Origin: Flavobacterium sp. MFBS3-15
GTDB taxonomy: Bacteria > Bacteroidota > Bacteroidia > Flavobacteriales > Flavobacteriaceae
DNA length: 64,000 nt
NCBI RefSeq assembly: GCF_026107645.2
Contig: NZ_JAPCHV010000006.1
Location: 124,001-188,000 of the forward strand
Direction: 5' to 3'
The first letter of the stretch is position 1. The number at the start of each line of letters is the position of its first letter. The notes beneath the pieces are model-generated. The model did no database searches and was not told the origin of the DNA. It was given only the letters and a program-made list of their open reading frames with translations. Below are positions 1 to 10,100 of this stretch, piece after piece. Both the position numbers and the translations under genes were made by a program.

Positions 1-1557
1 CAGTGTAATGTCGGCATCTTCAACTGCATATTCCTTTATGAGTTCCAAATCTACATCGCGCATTGATTTTTGGCCCTTGCCTTTTTTGCCAATAAGCGCT
101 TCAATGGGCATCGGCGAATATTTCAGGTAGGTTTCCGCTAAAATGTCCATTCCGTGCCTCATATCGGGATTGATAAGGTAATGTGCCAGCATGGTGTCAA
201 AGAATTTACCCTTCACTTTTACCCCATAGTTGGCAAGCACTTCAAGGTCGTATTTCAGGTTTTGCCCTACTTTCTCGATGCTTTCATCCTCAAAGAACGG
301 GATGAACTTATCTACGATTTCCTGTGCCTCCGCACGGTCCGCCGGTACAGGGATATAAAAACCTTTACCCTTTTCCCATGAGAAGGACATTCCTACCAGC
401 TCAGCCGTAAGCGCGCAAATTCCGGTTGTTTCTGTGTCAAAGCTAACTACAGGCTGCTTCAGCAGGTCACGCAACAGCAGGCTTATGGCCATGTTGCCCT
501 GTACCAGTTGGTAATGGTGGTCAGTGTTATCAAGGGTGTTATAAAAACCGGGTCCGGTGAGTGCATCGTCGTCAGCGGCCCCCTCATCAAACAGCGAAAA
601 TTGCTGTTCGCCGGCGGTAATGGTTTTTGTAGGCGAGTAGCCCTGGGTTTGCACATTGTCAAACTCCTGCCCGTCACCAAATAACTTATGGAACTGCTCT
701 GCCATGCGGCGGAATTCCAGTTCGTTAAAGAGAGCCTCCACTTTTTCGGCATCCGGCCTGGTCAGCTCATAATCTTTCTCGTCGAAGGTTACATTGCAGT
801 CGGTAATGATGGTCGCCAACTTTTTCGACATGATGCCTTTCTCCTTGTTGGCTTCAATGTTCTCACGCATTTTGCCTTTCAGTTCGTGCGTATTTGCCAA
901 AAGGTTTTCCATTGACCCATAGTCCTTCAGGAACTTCTTAGCGGTCTTTTCGCCCACGCCGGGAAGCCCAGGAATGTTATCTACAGCATCGCCCATCATG
1001 CCCAAAAAGTCAATCACCTGTTCCGGCCTCTCAATCTCAAATCGCTCCAATACTTCGGGTACGCCCCAAATCTCAATGCCGTTGCCAAGTCTGGCAGGAC
1101 GGTACATAAAAATGTTTTCGCTTACCAGCTGCGCAAAGTCTTTGTCAGGAGTAACCATGAAAACCTGGTAACCTTCCTTTTCGGCCTGCTTGGCAAGGGT
1201 GCCTATAAGGTCATCCGCTTCGCAGCCTGCCTCTTCGATTACGGGAATGTGCATGGCGCGTAGTATTTCCTGGATGTAGGGCACGGCAATCTTTATGGCT
1301 TCAGGTGTTGCATCGCGGTTGGCTTTGTAGTTCTGGTACATTTCGGTGCGTACTGTACTGCCTTCCTTGTCGAATGCTACAGCAAGGTGGTCGGGCTTTT
1401 CGCGCTTGATTACATCCAGTAGCGAATTGGTAAATCCAAAAATCGCTGAGGTATCCATACCCTTGGAGTTAATACGCGGGTTCTTGATGAATGCATAATA
1501 CCCGCGAAAAATCAGCGCATAGGCATCAAGCAGGAAAAGTCGTTTTTGCTGTGACAT
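1..1557 (-). CDS. polA: DNA polymerase I, N-terminal part (cut by window edge)
   Basis: Only the first 519 codons are present; the polymerase domain lies beyond the left edge. DNA polymerase I fills gaps and removes RNA primers in replication and repair. The start is the ATG at 1557, giving MSQQKRLFLLDAYALIFRGY, the usual opening of the 5'-nuclease domain (about residues 1-290). The second domain is a 3'-5' exonuclease: the motif SFDTETTG (around 421-441) carries the Asp and Glu that bind metal, followed by NLKYD and YAVEDADIT. All three exonuclease motifs look intact, so proofreading is probably active, unlike enzymes such as Taq polymerase where this domain is dead. Family assignment is very secure. 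No neighbouring gene shares its transcript within the window. Confidence 0.96.
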   Translation of the reverse strand, partial: MSQQKRLFLLDAYALIFRGYYAFIKNPRINSKGMDTSAIFGFTNSLLDVIKREKPDHLAVAFDKEGSTVRTEMYQNYKANRDATPEAIKIAVPYIQEILRAMHIPVIEEAGCEADDLIGTLAKQAEKEGYQVFMVTPDKDFAQLVSENIFMYRPARLGNGIEIWGVPEVLERFEIERPEQVIDFLGMMGDAVDNIPGLPGVGEKTAKKFLKDYGSMENLLANTHELKGKMRENIEANKEKGIMSKKLATIITDCNVTFDEKDYELTRPDAEKVEALFNELEFRRMAEQFHKLFGDGQEFDNVQTQGYSPTKTITAGEQQFSLFDEGAADDDALTGPGFYNTLDNTDHHYQLVQGNMAISLLLRDLLKQPVVSFDTETTGICALTAELVGMSFSWEKGKGFYIPVPADRAEAQEIVDKFIPFFEDESIEKVGQNLKYDLEVLANYGVKVKGKFFDTMLAHYLINPDMRHGMDILAETYLKYSPMPIEALIGKKGKGQKSMRDVDLELIKEYAVEDADITL

Positions 1558-1800
1558 GAAAAAAAATATTTAGCCGTAAAAATAATCAAACGATGGGATA
1601 ATTTCCAATTAAAGCGAATCCATTAAAAAGAATGTTTGTTGTCAAAAGTTATATTTGAACGTCTTTGCCTGCGTAAAGATTCAAATTCCAGTAAAAGAAA
1701 TCTGTGAAAATCCGCTTCATACGTGTTTCTTTCTTCAACTACTGAAATAATCTTTGTAACAATTCACCGTGTTATTCGTTTCTTTGTAAAAACAAATTAA
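1558..1800. other. Intergenic region between divergent polA and metallophosphoesterase
   Basis: This 243-base A+T-rich gap separates two divergent genes and must hold both promoters. A possible plus-strand promoter is TTTG at 1753-1756 and TTTCTTTG at 1779-1786 (one mismatch to TAnnTTTG, 22-base spacer), which would give a leader of only about ten bases for the gene at 1801. A short reverse reading frame crosses the region, but it overlaps the next gene and has no family features. Nothing else was recognised. Confidence 0.4.
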
Positions 1801-3033
1801 ATGCGCCGCGCACTCATCTATATCCTCATCGCCGCTATATTGGGCGAAGTCTACACGTTCCTTGCCGTAAAAACCCTTGTAAAAACCCGCTGGATGCTGT
1901 GGGCTTATGTAGGAGTATCGGTATTCATCATTGCTTTCATTATCTGGTCGTTTACGCAATTCGACCGTAGTGTTGGCCAAACCAAACGGTCCCTCTTTAC
2001 CATTGGCCTGATGCTGATAACCGTTATCCCTAAAATGGTTGTAGGGCTTATCTTATTGGGTGAAGATATTTTCCGCGTCATTGGCGGTTTCATCAGGACG
2101 TTCCTTGGTAATGAAGGGCAGTCGTTCCTGCCGGAGCGGCGAAAGTTCGTAAGCCAGATAGCATTGGGCGTAGCTGCAATACCCTTTTTGTCATTTTTAT
2201 ACGGAATGAAATGGGGTAAGTATAATTTCAAGGTCAGGAAGGAAACCATCTACTTCCCCGACCTGCCCGAAAATTTCGACGGTTTTACCATCACCCAAAT
2301 CTCAGACATCCATAGTGGCAGCTTTGACAACCCTGAAAAGATTGCCTATGCTATTGACCTGATTAACGAGCAGCATGGAGACATAGTCCTTTTCACCGGA
2401 GATATAGTAAACACCCACGCCGAGGAAATGTACAACTGGATAGACACCTTCAAAAAGATCGAAACACCGGCTTTTGGTAAATATTCTATTTTGGGAAATC
2501 ATGATTATGGCGAATATGTAACCTGGCCTTCGCAGAGGGAAAAAAACAAAAATTTTGAAGACATTAAAGGCCTGCACAAGCAAATAGACTTTAAGTTGTT
2601 GCTAAATGAACACGTAAAGCTGGAAAAAGGCGGACAGGAAATAGCGCTGGTTGGTGTAGAAAACTGGGGCGTAAACTTTAAGCAGGCGGGCGATCTTGGC
2701 AAGGCATCGAAGGGATTGGACAAAGAAGATTTTAAGATATTGATGAGCCACGACCCGTCGCACTGGGAACATGAGGTTAAGGATCACCCGAATAACTACC
2801 ACCTTACGCTTAGCGGGCATACGCATGGTTTGCAATTTGGCATAGAGATTCCGGGAGTTTTCAAGTGGAGCCCTGTGCAATATGTATATAAGCAGTGGGC
2901 TGGCCTGTACGAAAATGTAGGCCGCTATATTTATGTAAACCGTGGTTTTGGTTTTCATGCTTACCCCGGCAGGGTAGGTATATGGCCGGAAATTACAGTC
3001 ATCGAACTAAAAAAAGGTCAAAAAGCAGCGTAA
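1801..3033 (+). CDS. Membrane-anchored metallophosphoesterase (YkuE/YaeI-like)
   Basis: A 410-residue protein with an N-terminal membrane part (hydrophobic segments at about residues 4-24, 33-52, 65-87 and 117-135) followed by a calcineurin-like phosphoesterase domain. The metal-binding motifs appear in order: SDIH (Asp169, His171), GD (200-201), GNHD (232-235), SHDPSHW (about 325) and SGHTHG (about 346-351). All metal ligands of the family are present, so it should be an active binuclear metal hydrolase. Relatives cleave phosphodiesters or pyrophosphate bonds, some in lipid A precursors or lipids; the substrate here cannot be told from sequence. The catalytic domain may face either side of the membrane. 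It appears to be transcribed alone. Confidence 0.88.
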   Translation: MRRALIYILIAAILGEVYTFLAVKTLVKTRWMLWAYVGVSVFIIAFIIWSFTQFDRSVGQTKRSLFTIGLMLITVIPKMVVGLILLGEDIFRVIGGFIRTFLGNEGQSFLPERRKFVSQIALGVAAIPFLSFLYGMKWGKYNFKVRKETIYFPDLPENFDGFTITQISDIHSGSFDNPEKIAYAIDLINEQHGDIVLFTGDIVNTHAEEMYNWIDTFKKIETPAFGKYSILGNHDYGEYVTWPSQREKNKNFEDIKGLHKQIDFKLLLNEHVKLEKGGQEIALVGVENWGVNFKQAGDLGKASKGLDKEDFKILMSHDPSHWEHEVKDHPNNYHLTLSGHTHGLQFGIEIPGVFKWSPVQYVYKQWAGLYENVGRYIYVNRGFGFHAYPGRVGIWPEITVIELKKGQKAA

Positions 3034-3047
3034 TATGGTAAAAATGT

Positions 3048-3055
3048 TATATTTG
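3048..3055 (+). promoter_or_regulatory. Bacteroidota -7 element upstream of the thioredoxin-like gene
   Basis: TATATTTG matches the TAnnTTTG consensus exactly and lies 54 bases before the ATG at 3109. No clear TTG was seen at the expected -33 distance. Confidence 0.45.
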
Positions 3056-3108
3056 TATCACTAAAATGCAGATATAACGATTTTAAGACCGTTTAAAATT
3101 TCAATTTT

Positions 3109-3405
3109 ATGTCAAAATTCGGAGAACTTATAAACTCCCATGTACCTGTACTGATCGATTTTTATACAGAGTGGAATGAGCCTTCGGTATCCATGCACCC
3201 TGTTATAAGGGATGTGGCAGCCGCACTTGGCGACAGGGCCAAAGTCATTAAAATTGATGTGGATAAAAACCAGGAACTGGCTGATGCGTTGAGGATTAAA
3301 GGCCTTCCTACGCTGATGATCTACAAGGATGGGCACATGGTGTGGAGGCAGAGCGGCGAGCTGGATGCCAACACTATTATTGGCCTGGTACAGGAGCAGA
3401 TCTAA
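3109..3405 (+). CDS. Thioredoxin-fold protein lacking the CxxC active site
   Basis: A 98-residue cytoplasmic protein covering a whole thioredoxin fold: the strand VLIDFYTEW, a central IKIDVDKNQELA, and the cis-proline segment GLPTLMIYK. Where thioredoxin has WCGPC this protein has WNEPS, so both redox cysteines are replaced (Asn and Ser); there is no other Cys in the protein. It therefore cannot perform disulfide exchange. The rest of the fold is well preserved, and the reading frame is clean, which argues for a retained non-redox role such as protein binding or chaperoning rather than decay. Its stop overlaps the stop of the convergent deacetylase by four bases. Confidence 0.82.
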   Translation: MSKFGELINSHVPVLIDFYTEWNEPSVSMHPVIRDVAAALGDRAKVIKIDVDKNQELADALRIKGLPTLMIYKDGHMVWRQSGELDANTIIGLVQEQI

Positions 3406-4034
3406 TCGATAGCGGCAAACTGAAATCCTTTTTCTTTTAAATATTTTATCGCTTTTGGCAACGCATGGCGGAGGTTTTCCTGCGCCTTAATGCTGTCATG
3501 AAAAATGATTATACTGCCGTTGGCAGTATTTTTTACTACATTCTGCAGGCATTGCTCCGGTGTAATTGTGGTGTCAAAGTCGGCGCTAAGTACATCCCAC
3601 ATTACAATACGGTAACCTTTTTTCAGTATTTCTTTTTTCTGTGAACGCTTTATTTTGCCATAAGGCGGACGGAAAAGCCTTGCACTATTGTTTTCCTCCA
3701 TGAAATTTTCGCAGGCTTCAATGTTTTCAAAGTATTTGTTGTTGCCGGTATTCCATCCGTTAAGGTGGTTAAAAGTATGGTTGGCAACGGTATGCCCCGC
3801 TTCGATAACTTTCCTGAAAATATCGGGGTGCTTTTCGATATTGTTGCCAATACAGAAGAATGTGGCCTTTATATCATGTTCCGCAAGTAGGTCCAGTACC
3901 CATTCAGTCACATCTGGCGTAGGGCCGTCATCAAAAGTAAGATATACAGTTTTGGACGTGTTGGGAATGTTCCACACAAATCCCGGGAACAGCTTCCGTA
4001 TAAACCACCTGGTCTTTACCCAATAGAATCTCAT
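3402..4034 (-). CDS. Polysaccharide deacetylase (NodB homology domain)
   Basis: A 210-residue carbohydrate esterase family 4 protein, probably removing N-acetyl groups from peptidoglycan or another surface glycan. The five family motifs are all visible: TFDDGP (Asp35, Asp36), NHTFNH (metal ligands His86 and His90), RPPYG (Arg122), WD (146-147) and FHD (His179). The N-terminus is basic and aromatic without a clear cleavable signal peptide, so it may be membrane-anchored or cytoplasmic. It converges on the thioredoxin-like gene, sharing four bases at the stops, and diverges from maeB with 115 bases between. Confidence 0.9.
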   Translation of the reverse strand: MRFYWVKTRWFIRKLFPGFVWNIPNTSKTVYLTFDDGPTPDVTEWVLDLLAEHDIKATFFCIGNNIEKHPDIFRKVIEAGHTVANHTFNHLNGWNTGNNKYFENIEACENFMEENNSARLFRPPYGKIKRSQKKEILKKGYRIVMWDVLSADFDTTITPEQCLQNVVKNTANGSIIIFHDSIKAQENLRHALPKAIKYLKEKGFQFAAID

Positions 4035-4116
4035 AGTGTAAAGATACGGGGTAAAATGTAATGACAGGCGTAGGAAAAGAAAACCGTTAAAAATTTCCCA
4101 GTTCCGTTCATAGGAT

Positions 4117-4124
4117 TACCTTTG
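4117..4124 (+). promoter_or_regulatory. Bacteroidota -7 element upstream of maeB
   Basis: TACCTTTG is an exact TAnnTTTG match 25 bases before the maeB ATG. A -33 TTG is not obvious. The position leaves a leader of roughly 20 bases. Confidence 0.55.
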
Positions 4125-4149
4125 TGGGTTCATTACCAAATGTTAGAAA

Positions 4150-6441
4150 ATGAACCAGTACAGTAAAAGAAGGGAAGCACTGTTATATCACGCCAAGCCG
4201 CATCCGGGGAAGATACAGATAGTGCCTACTAAACCTTATGCAACCCAACGCGACCTTTCGCTTGCCTATTCTCCGGGAGTTGCAGAGCCCTGCCTTGAGA
4301 TTGCCAAAGATGTAAATAACGTTTATAAATATACTGCCAAAGGAAACCTCGTAGCCGTAATATCTAACGGGACTGCCGTACTTGGCCTGGGCGACATTGG
4401 CCCCGAAGCCTCAAAGCCGGTTATGGAAGGCAAAGGCTTGCTCTTTAAAATATTTGCTGATATTGATGTGTTTGACATAGAGGTAGATACCAAGGATGTT
4501 GATGCTTTTATCGCGACTGTAAAAAACATCGCACCAACATTTGGAGGAATAAATCTTGAAGACATCAAGGCGCCTGAATCTTTCGAAATTGAACGCAGGC
4601 TGGTTGAAGAACTCAACATTCCGGTAATGCACGACGACCAGCATGGTACGGCCATTATTTCTTCCGCTGCGTTGCTTAACGCAGTTGAGCTGGCCGAGAA
4701 AAATATTGGTGATATAAAGATAGTGGTTTCAGGTGCCGGATCTGCCGCGCTTGCTTGTGCTAACCTATACCTCCTGTTGGGAGTAAAGGTTGAAAATATA
4801 ATCATGTTTGATAAGGACGGCATGCTGGTAAACAGCCGTGCCGACCTTTCGCAACTGCAAAGGAAATATGCTAAGGATGCAGAGGCAGCCCCGCTTGCGG
4901 AAGCAGTAAAAGGGGCGGATGTGTTCCTTGGGCTTTCGGTAGGTAATGTGCTTTCGCCCGAAATGCTGCTGAGCATGAATGCCAACCCGATAGTGTTTGC
5001 GATGGCCAATCCTATACCGGAAATTGATTATGATGTTGCCATTGCCACACGTGAAGATGTGATCATGGCAACGGGCCGTTCCGACCATCCTAACCAGGTG
5101 AATAATGTGCTTGGCTTTCCGTACATATTCCGCGGGGCGTTGGATGTACGCGCGGCAAAGATTAACGAAGAAATGAAAATGGCAGCTGTGGTTGCCCTTG
5201 CCGAATTGGCCAAAGCGCCGGTGCCGGAACAGGTGAATATTGCCTATGGGGAGACCAAGCTTAACTTTGGGCGTGACTATATCATTCCGAAGCCATTTGA
5301 TCCGAGGCTGATAGCTGTTGTGGCTCCTGCTGTGGCCAAAGCGGCCATGGATAGTGGTGTCGCCCAGCACCCTATACACGACTGGGACAAATATACCGAA
5401 GAACTTTTGGAGCGTCTTGGGAACGATAACAAGATGGTGCGCCTTCTTACAAATAGGGCTAAAACCGCTCCTAAACGTATTGTTTTTGCCGAAGCCGACC
5501 ATTTGGATGTGCTAAAGGCCGCCCAGATCGTATTGGAAGAAAGAATAGGCTACCCTATATTATTGGGTAACCGTGAAAAGATTGAACTTCTTAAGGAGGA
5601 AATTGGATTTGATGCCGAAGTGGCCATTATCGACCCGAAAACCGATGCTGAGGATGAAAGGCGCTATCGTTACGCTGAGGTTTTCTGGAAGAACAAGCAA
5701 CGCAGGGGAGTGAACCTGCTCGATGCCCAAAAGTGGATGCGCGAACGCAACTATTTTGCAGCCATGATGGTGAACGAAGGAGAGGCTGATGCTATGGTTA
5801 CCGGTTATTCAAGGAGCTATCCTTCTACTGTGAAGCCAATCATGCAGCTCATAGGCAGGGCACCGGGTGTTACCCGTATAGCTACTACCAACATGATGCT
5901 TACCAAGCGCGGGCCATTATTCTTGTCTGATACCGCTATTAATCCAAATCCAACTGCCGATGACCTGGCTAAAATTGCGCTGATGACAGCACGTACCGTA
6001 AGGATGTTTGGAATGGAACCGGTAGTAGCCATGGTATCATTTTCAAACTTTGGATCCTCGACAGATCCTGGTACAACCAAAGTGCGTGAAGCGGTAGCTT
6101 ACCTGCACAGGGAATTTCCGGATCTTTTGGTAGATGGCGAGATACAGGCCGATTTTGCCCTTAATCCCGAAATGCTGAAGGATAAATTTCCATTCTCTAA
6201 GCTGGCAGGCAAAAAGGTAAATACGCTGATTTTCCCGAACCTTGAGTCGGCAAACATAACTTATAAGATACTCAAGGAACTGAATAAAGTGGTTTCTATA
6301 GGGCCTATAATGCTTGGTATGGACAAGCCGGTGCATATATTCCAGCTTGGTGCCAGTGTGGAAGAAATGGTGAACATGGCCGCTGTTGCTGTGGTGGATG
6401 CACAGGAAAAAGAAAAGCGCCTCAAGATGGCAAAAAAGTAG
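4150..6441 (+). CDS. maeB: NADP-dependent malic enzyme with phosphotransacetylase-like C-terminus
   Basis: A 763-residue two-part protein. Residues about 1-425 are the malic enzyme (malate to pyruvate, CO2 and NADPH): the segment YSPGVAEPC, the acidic metal-binding stretch VMHDDQHGTA, and the nucleotide-binding SGAGSAALACANL. Residues about 430-760 match the phosphate acetyltransferase fold, which in MaeB-type enzymes is regulatory and responds to acetyl-CoA rather than being catalytic. Length and order match the MaeB class. It lies alone between divergent and downstream genes, with its own -7 element. It would link the TCA cycle to NADPH and pyruvate supply in the cytoplasm. Confidence 0.95.
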   Translation: MNQYSKRREALLYHAKPHPGKIQIVPTKPYATQRDLSLAYSPGVAEPCLEIAKDVNNVYKYTAKGNLVAVISNGTAVLGLGDIGPEASKPVMEGKGLLFKIFADIDVFDIEVDTKDVDAFIATVKNIAPTFGGINLEDIKAPESFEIERRLVEELNIPVMHDDQHGTAIISSAALLNAVELAEKNIGDIKIVVSGAGSAALACANLYLLLGVKVENIIMFDKDGMLVNSRADLSQLQRKYAKDAEAAPLAEAVKGADVFLGLSVGNVLSPEMLLSMNANPIVFAMANPIPEIDYDVAIATREDVIMATGRSDHPNQVNNVLGFPYIFRGALDVRAAKINEEMKMAAVVALAELAKAPVPEQVNIAYGETKLNFGRDYIIPKPFDPRLIAVVAPAVAKAAMDSGVAQHPIHDWDKYTEELLERLGNDNKMVRLLTNRAKTAPKRIVFAEADHLDVLKAAQIVLEERIGYPILLGNREKIELLKEEIGFDAEVAIIDPKTDAEDERRYRYAEVFWKNKQRRGVNLLDAQKWMRERNYFAAMMVNEGEADAMVTGYSRSYPSTVKPIMQLIGRAPGVTRIATTNMMLTKRGPLFLSDTAINPNPTADDLAKIALMTARTVRMFGMEPVVAMVSFSNFGSSTDPGTTKVREAVAYLHREFPDLLVDGEIQADFALNPEMLKDKFPFSKLAGKKVNTLIFPNLESANITYKILKELNKVVSIGPIMLGMDKPVHIFQLGASVEEMVNMAAVAVVDAQEKEKRLKMAKK

Positions 6442-6517
6442 GTGTTCTCTTTTTTTATCTGGTTAACAGGACGAAAACATATACAGACGATCAGGCCTAC
6501 TAACTTTTATTATATCG

Positions 6518-6546
6518 TTGGAGATTAAAGAATTTTATTATTTTTG
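6518..6546 (+). promoter_or_regulatory. Promoter of ruvA (and possibly sprA)
   Basis: TTG at 6518-6520, an 18-base spacer and TATTTTTG at 6539-6546 match both Bacteroidota promoter boxes. The ATG of ruvA is 20 bases further on. Because sprA begins three bases after ruvA stops, this promoter probably drives both genes. Confidence 0.6.
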
Positions 6547-6566
6547 GAAATTGTTAAAAAATTGAT

Positions 6567-7148
6567 ATGATAGCACATCTTCAGGGAAGAATGGTGGAGA
6601 AAACGCCTACCGGCGTGGTAATAGACTGTAATGGGGTGGGTTATGATGTGAACATTTCGCTGCATACCTACTCGCTGCTGCCTGACTCTGAAAGTATAAA
6701 GTTATATACTTACCTGTTGGTAAAAGAGGATGCGCACACACTCTATGGTTTTGCCGAAAAGGCTGAAAGGGAATTGTTTAAGCTTCTTATTTCGGTTTCG
6801 GGTGTGGGGGCCGGTACAGCACGTACCATGCTTTCCTCACTGGAACCACGGCACATAATCAATTCAGTAGCTTCGGGCGATGTAGGGACAATACAATCAA
6901 TAAAAGGTATAGGGAGCAAAACGGCGCAGCGGGTAATACTCGACCTGAAGGATAAAGTGTTAAAACTGTATGATTTGGGTGAAGTTTCCGTTTCAGCTTA
7001 CAATACAAACAAGGATGAAGCGTTATCTGCCTTGGAGGTGTTGGGCTTTAACAAAAAATTGGCTGAAAAGGTTGTCGAGAAGATTGTTAAGGATGATCCG
7101 TCGGCAGGGGTGGAGACAATAATAAAACAAGCATTAAAAAACTTATAG
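6567..7148 (+). CDS. ruvA: Holliday junction branch migration protein RuvA
   Basis: A 193-residue protein that binds Holliday junctions as a tetramer and recruits the RuvB motor for branch migration in recombination repair. The N-terminal OB-fold domain is seen in MIAHLQGRMVEKTPTGVVID; the two helix-hairpin-helix motifs follow (VSGVGAGTARTML and IKGIGSKTAQRVILDLKDK); the C-terminal domain III (EALSALEVLGFNKKLAEKVV) contacts RuvB. The length is normal. The stop is three bases before the TTG start of sprA, so the two are probably co-transcribed and perhaps translationally coupled. Confidence 0.96.
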   Translation: MIAHLQGRMVEKTPTGVVIDCNGVGYDVNISLHTYSLLPDSESIKLYTYLLVKEDAHTLYGFAEKAERELFKLLISVSGVGAGTARTMLSSLEPRHIINSVASGDVGTIQSIKGIGSKTAQRVILDLKDKVLKLYDLGEVSVSAYNTNKDEALSALEVLGFNKKLAEKVVEKIVKDDPSAGVETIIKQALKNL

Positions 7149-7151
7149 TAC

Positions 7152-10100
7152 TTGAAAACTGAATACTCTAAAGGTTTATATATCCGGGTAAAATATACGC
7201 TTTCGATATTGTTTTTCCTTTGCGGCCTTGCCATGCAGGCACAGGTGGATGAGGAAGAAGAGAACGAAGCCGCGCGCGATACCATCAAGGGATACAATAC
7301 AGGCAAGGTAGAGATTGATAATCCGAAGAGCATCATAGAAGCCTATACCTACGATCCTGCAACCGACCGCTATATTTATACTAATAAATTTGACGGTTTC
7401 AACATCAATTACCCGATAATCCTTACGCCTGACCAATACCAGGAACTTGTACTGAGGGAGTCGATGCGTGAATATTACAAAGAGAAATCGAAAGCCGTAG
7501 ATGGAAAAGGCACAGAAGAACAGCAAAAGAACCTCTTGCCGCGCTACTACGTCAATTCCAGTTTTTTTGAGACTATATTTGGCGGCAATACCATCGATAT
7601 AAAGCCGCAGGGTTCCGTAGAGCTGGATCTTGGGGTGCGCTATACCAAGCAGGACAACCCATCGCTTTCGCCACGCAACCGCAGTACGTTTACATTCGAC
7701 TTTGACCAGCGCATCTCCATGAGCCTGCAGGGAAAAGTAGGTACCAGGCTGGCTGTTACGGCTAATTATGACACAGAGTCTACATTTGCTTTCCAGAACC
7801 TTATCAAGCTGGAATATACGCCTACCGAAGACGACATTATCCAGAAAATCGAGATAGGAAACGTAAGCTTCCCGCTTTCCAACTCGCTCGTGCGTGGGGC
7901 GCAGAGCCTTTTTGGCGTTAAGATGGCCCTGCAGTTTGGGAAAACGACCGTAACAGGTATTTTCTCCGAGCAAAAGTCGCAAACCAAGACCGTAACTTCA
8001 CAGGGTGGAGGCACCATTCAGGAATTTGAACTATTTGGGCTTGATTATGATTCCGACAGGCATTTCTTCCTTTCACAATATTTCAGGAACCGCTACGACA
8101 GGGCGCTGCGGAATTACCCATTGATAGACAGCCGTGTGCAGATAACCCGTATTGAAGTATGGGTGACCAACAGGCAGAACAGGATAAATGCTCAGGAAAA
8201 CAATTCCAGGAACATTGTGGCCATACAGGACTTAGGTGAATCGCGACTTACCAGTAGCCGCACCAACCAGGACATTACGGATGAGGCAGTAGGTTTTGCG
8301 AATCCTTCACCGGCACCGCCGGGCTTCTTTACAGCACCGCCAAACAGCCCGCCGGATAACAGCAACAACGCGCTGAACCCTGAGATCATCCCTGCGGGGA
8401 TGCTTACGCAGGGTGTAAGGCAAATTGTTACGGTAGATAACACCAGTTTCGTTGGGGGGCTTAGCGCTAATGAAGGCCGTGACTACTCCAAGCTGGAAAA
8501 TGCCAGGAAGCTGAATCCAAACGAATATACCTTCCATACACAGTTGGGCTACCTGTCGCTTAATCAAAAGCTGAACAATGATGAGGTGCTTGCGGTGGCC
8601 TACCAGTATACCATTGGCGACGAGGTATACCAGGTGGGTGAGTTTGGTACCGATGGTGTTGCAGCTACTGTAGTAGATAATACTACGCCTCCTGAAGAAA
8701 CTATCCCGGTAACCCAGACACTTATACTGAAAATGCTTAAGAGCAACCTGGTAAATGTGAATGAGCCGGTATGGGACCTGATGATGAAAAACGTATACCA
8801 GATACCGGGCGGCTTCCAGCTTACGCAGGAGGACTTCCGTTTTAATATATTATATACCGACCCTTCTCCGCTGAATTATATTACACCGGCAACCGATCCG
8901 GCAGCAACACCGCCCGGGCCGTATGCATTTCCTGTACCGCCAAACGAAGAGGGCCCTGTTGCCGACACACCGCTGCTTCGTGTGTTTAACCTGGACAGGC
9001 TGACATATGCTAATGACCCGCAGGAGGGTGGCGACGGTTTCTTTGACTTTGTGCCGGGGCTTACCATAGATGCGCAGAACGGGCGTATATTCTTTACGAC
9101 TGTTGAGCCGTTTGGTGAATACCTGTATGATAAGCTGGAGCGCAGCGACGATCCGTCGCCGCCGGAAAACTATAACGACGATACTACCGAAAGCAACTTT
9201 AACCCGAACCAAAAGCGCTATGTGTACCGCAAAATGTATAAGAGTACACAGGCCGATGCATTGCAGGACAGCCAGAAGAACAAGTTCCAGCTGAGGGGCC
9301 GCTTTAAATCAACGGGTGGCGATGGTATTCCGTTGGGAGCCTTTAATGTTCCGCAGGGATCGGTAGTAGTAACTGCCGGTGGCCGCGTGCTTGTGGAAGG
9401 GCAGGACTATACGGTGAACTACCAGCTGGGCCGCGTGCAGATACTGGACCCTTCGCTGCAGGCATCAAACACCCCTATTGAGGTTTCGGTAGAGAACAAT
9501 GCTGTCTTTGGACAGCAGACCAGGCGCTTTGCCGGTTTCAACATTGAGCACAAGTTTACCGATAAGTTCCTGGTGGGGGCTACGGTACTTAATATGTCTG
9601 AAAGGCCGTTTACTACAAAAACAAACTACGGCCAGGAGTCGGTAAACAATACCATCTTCGGCTTAAACACGACTTATTCTACAGAAGTGCCTTTCTTTAC
9701 GCGATTGGTAAACAAGCTTCCGAACATTGATACAGACGTTCCTTCGAACTTCTCCTTCAGGGGCGAGGTAGCCATGCTGAAACCGGGTGCCTCCAAAGCA
9801 GACCAGTTTAATGGCGAGGCCACAACCTATGTAGACGATTTTGAGGGCTCGCAAACCAATATCGACATGCGCGGTGCGTTGGGCTGGACACTTGCCAGTG
9901 CGCCGGTGGGCCTTGGCGGTGAGTTTGAGACCAACGACCTGCAGGTAGGTTTCAGGCGGGCAAAGCTGGCATGGTACAGCATTGACCCCGCGTTTTACGC
10001 AGACGGGTCGCGCCCTTCAGGCATCAGTGCTGCCGACATTTCATCGAACAGGACAAGGCGTGTGTATTATGATGAGCTCTACCCGGTAACCGATGTGGTG

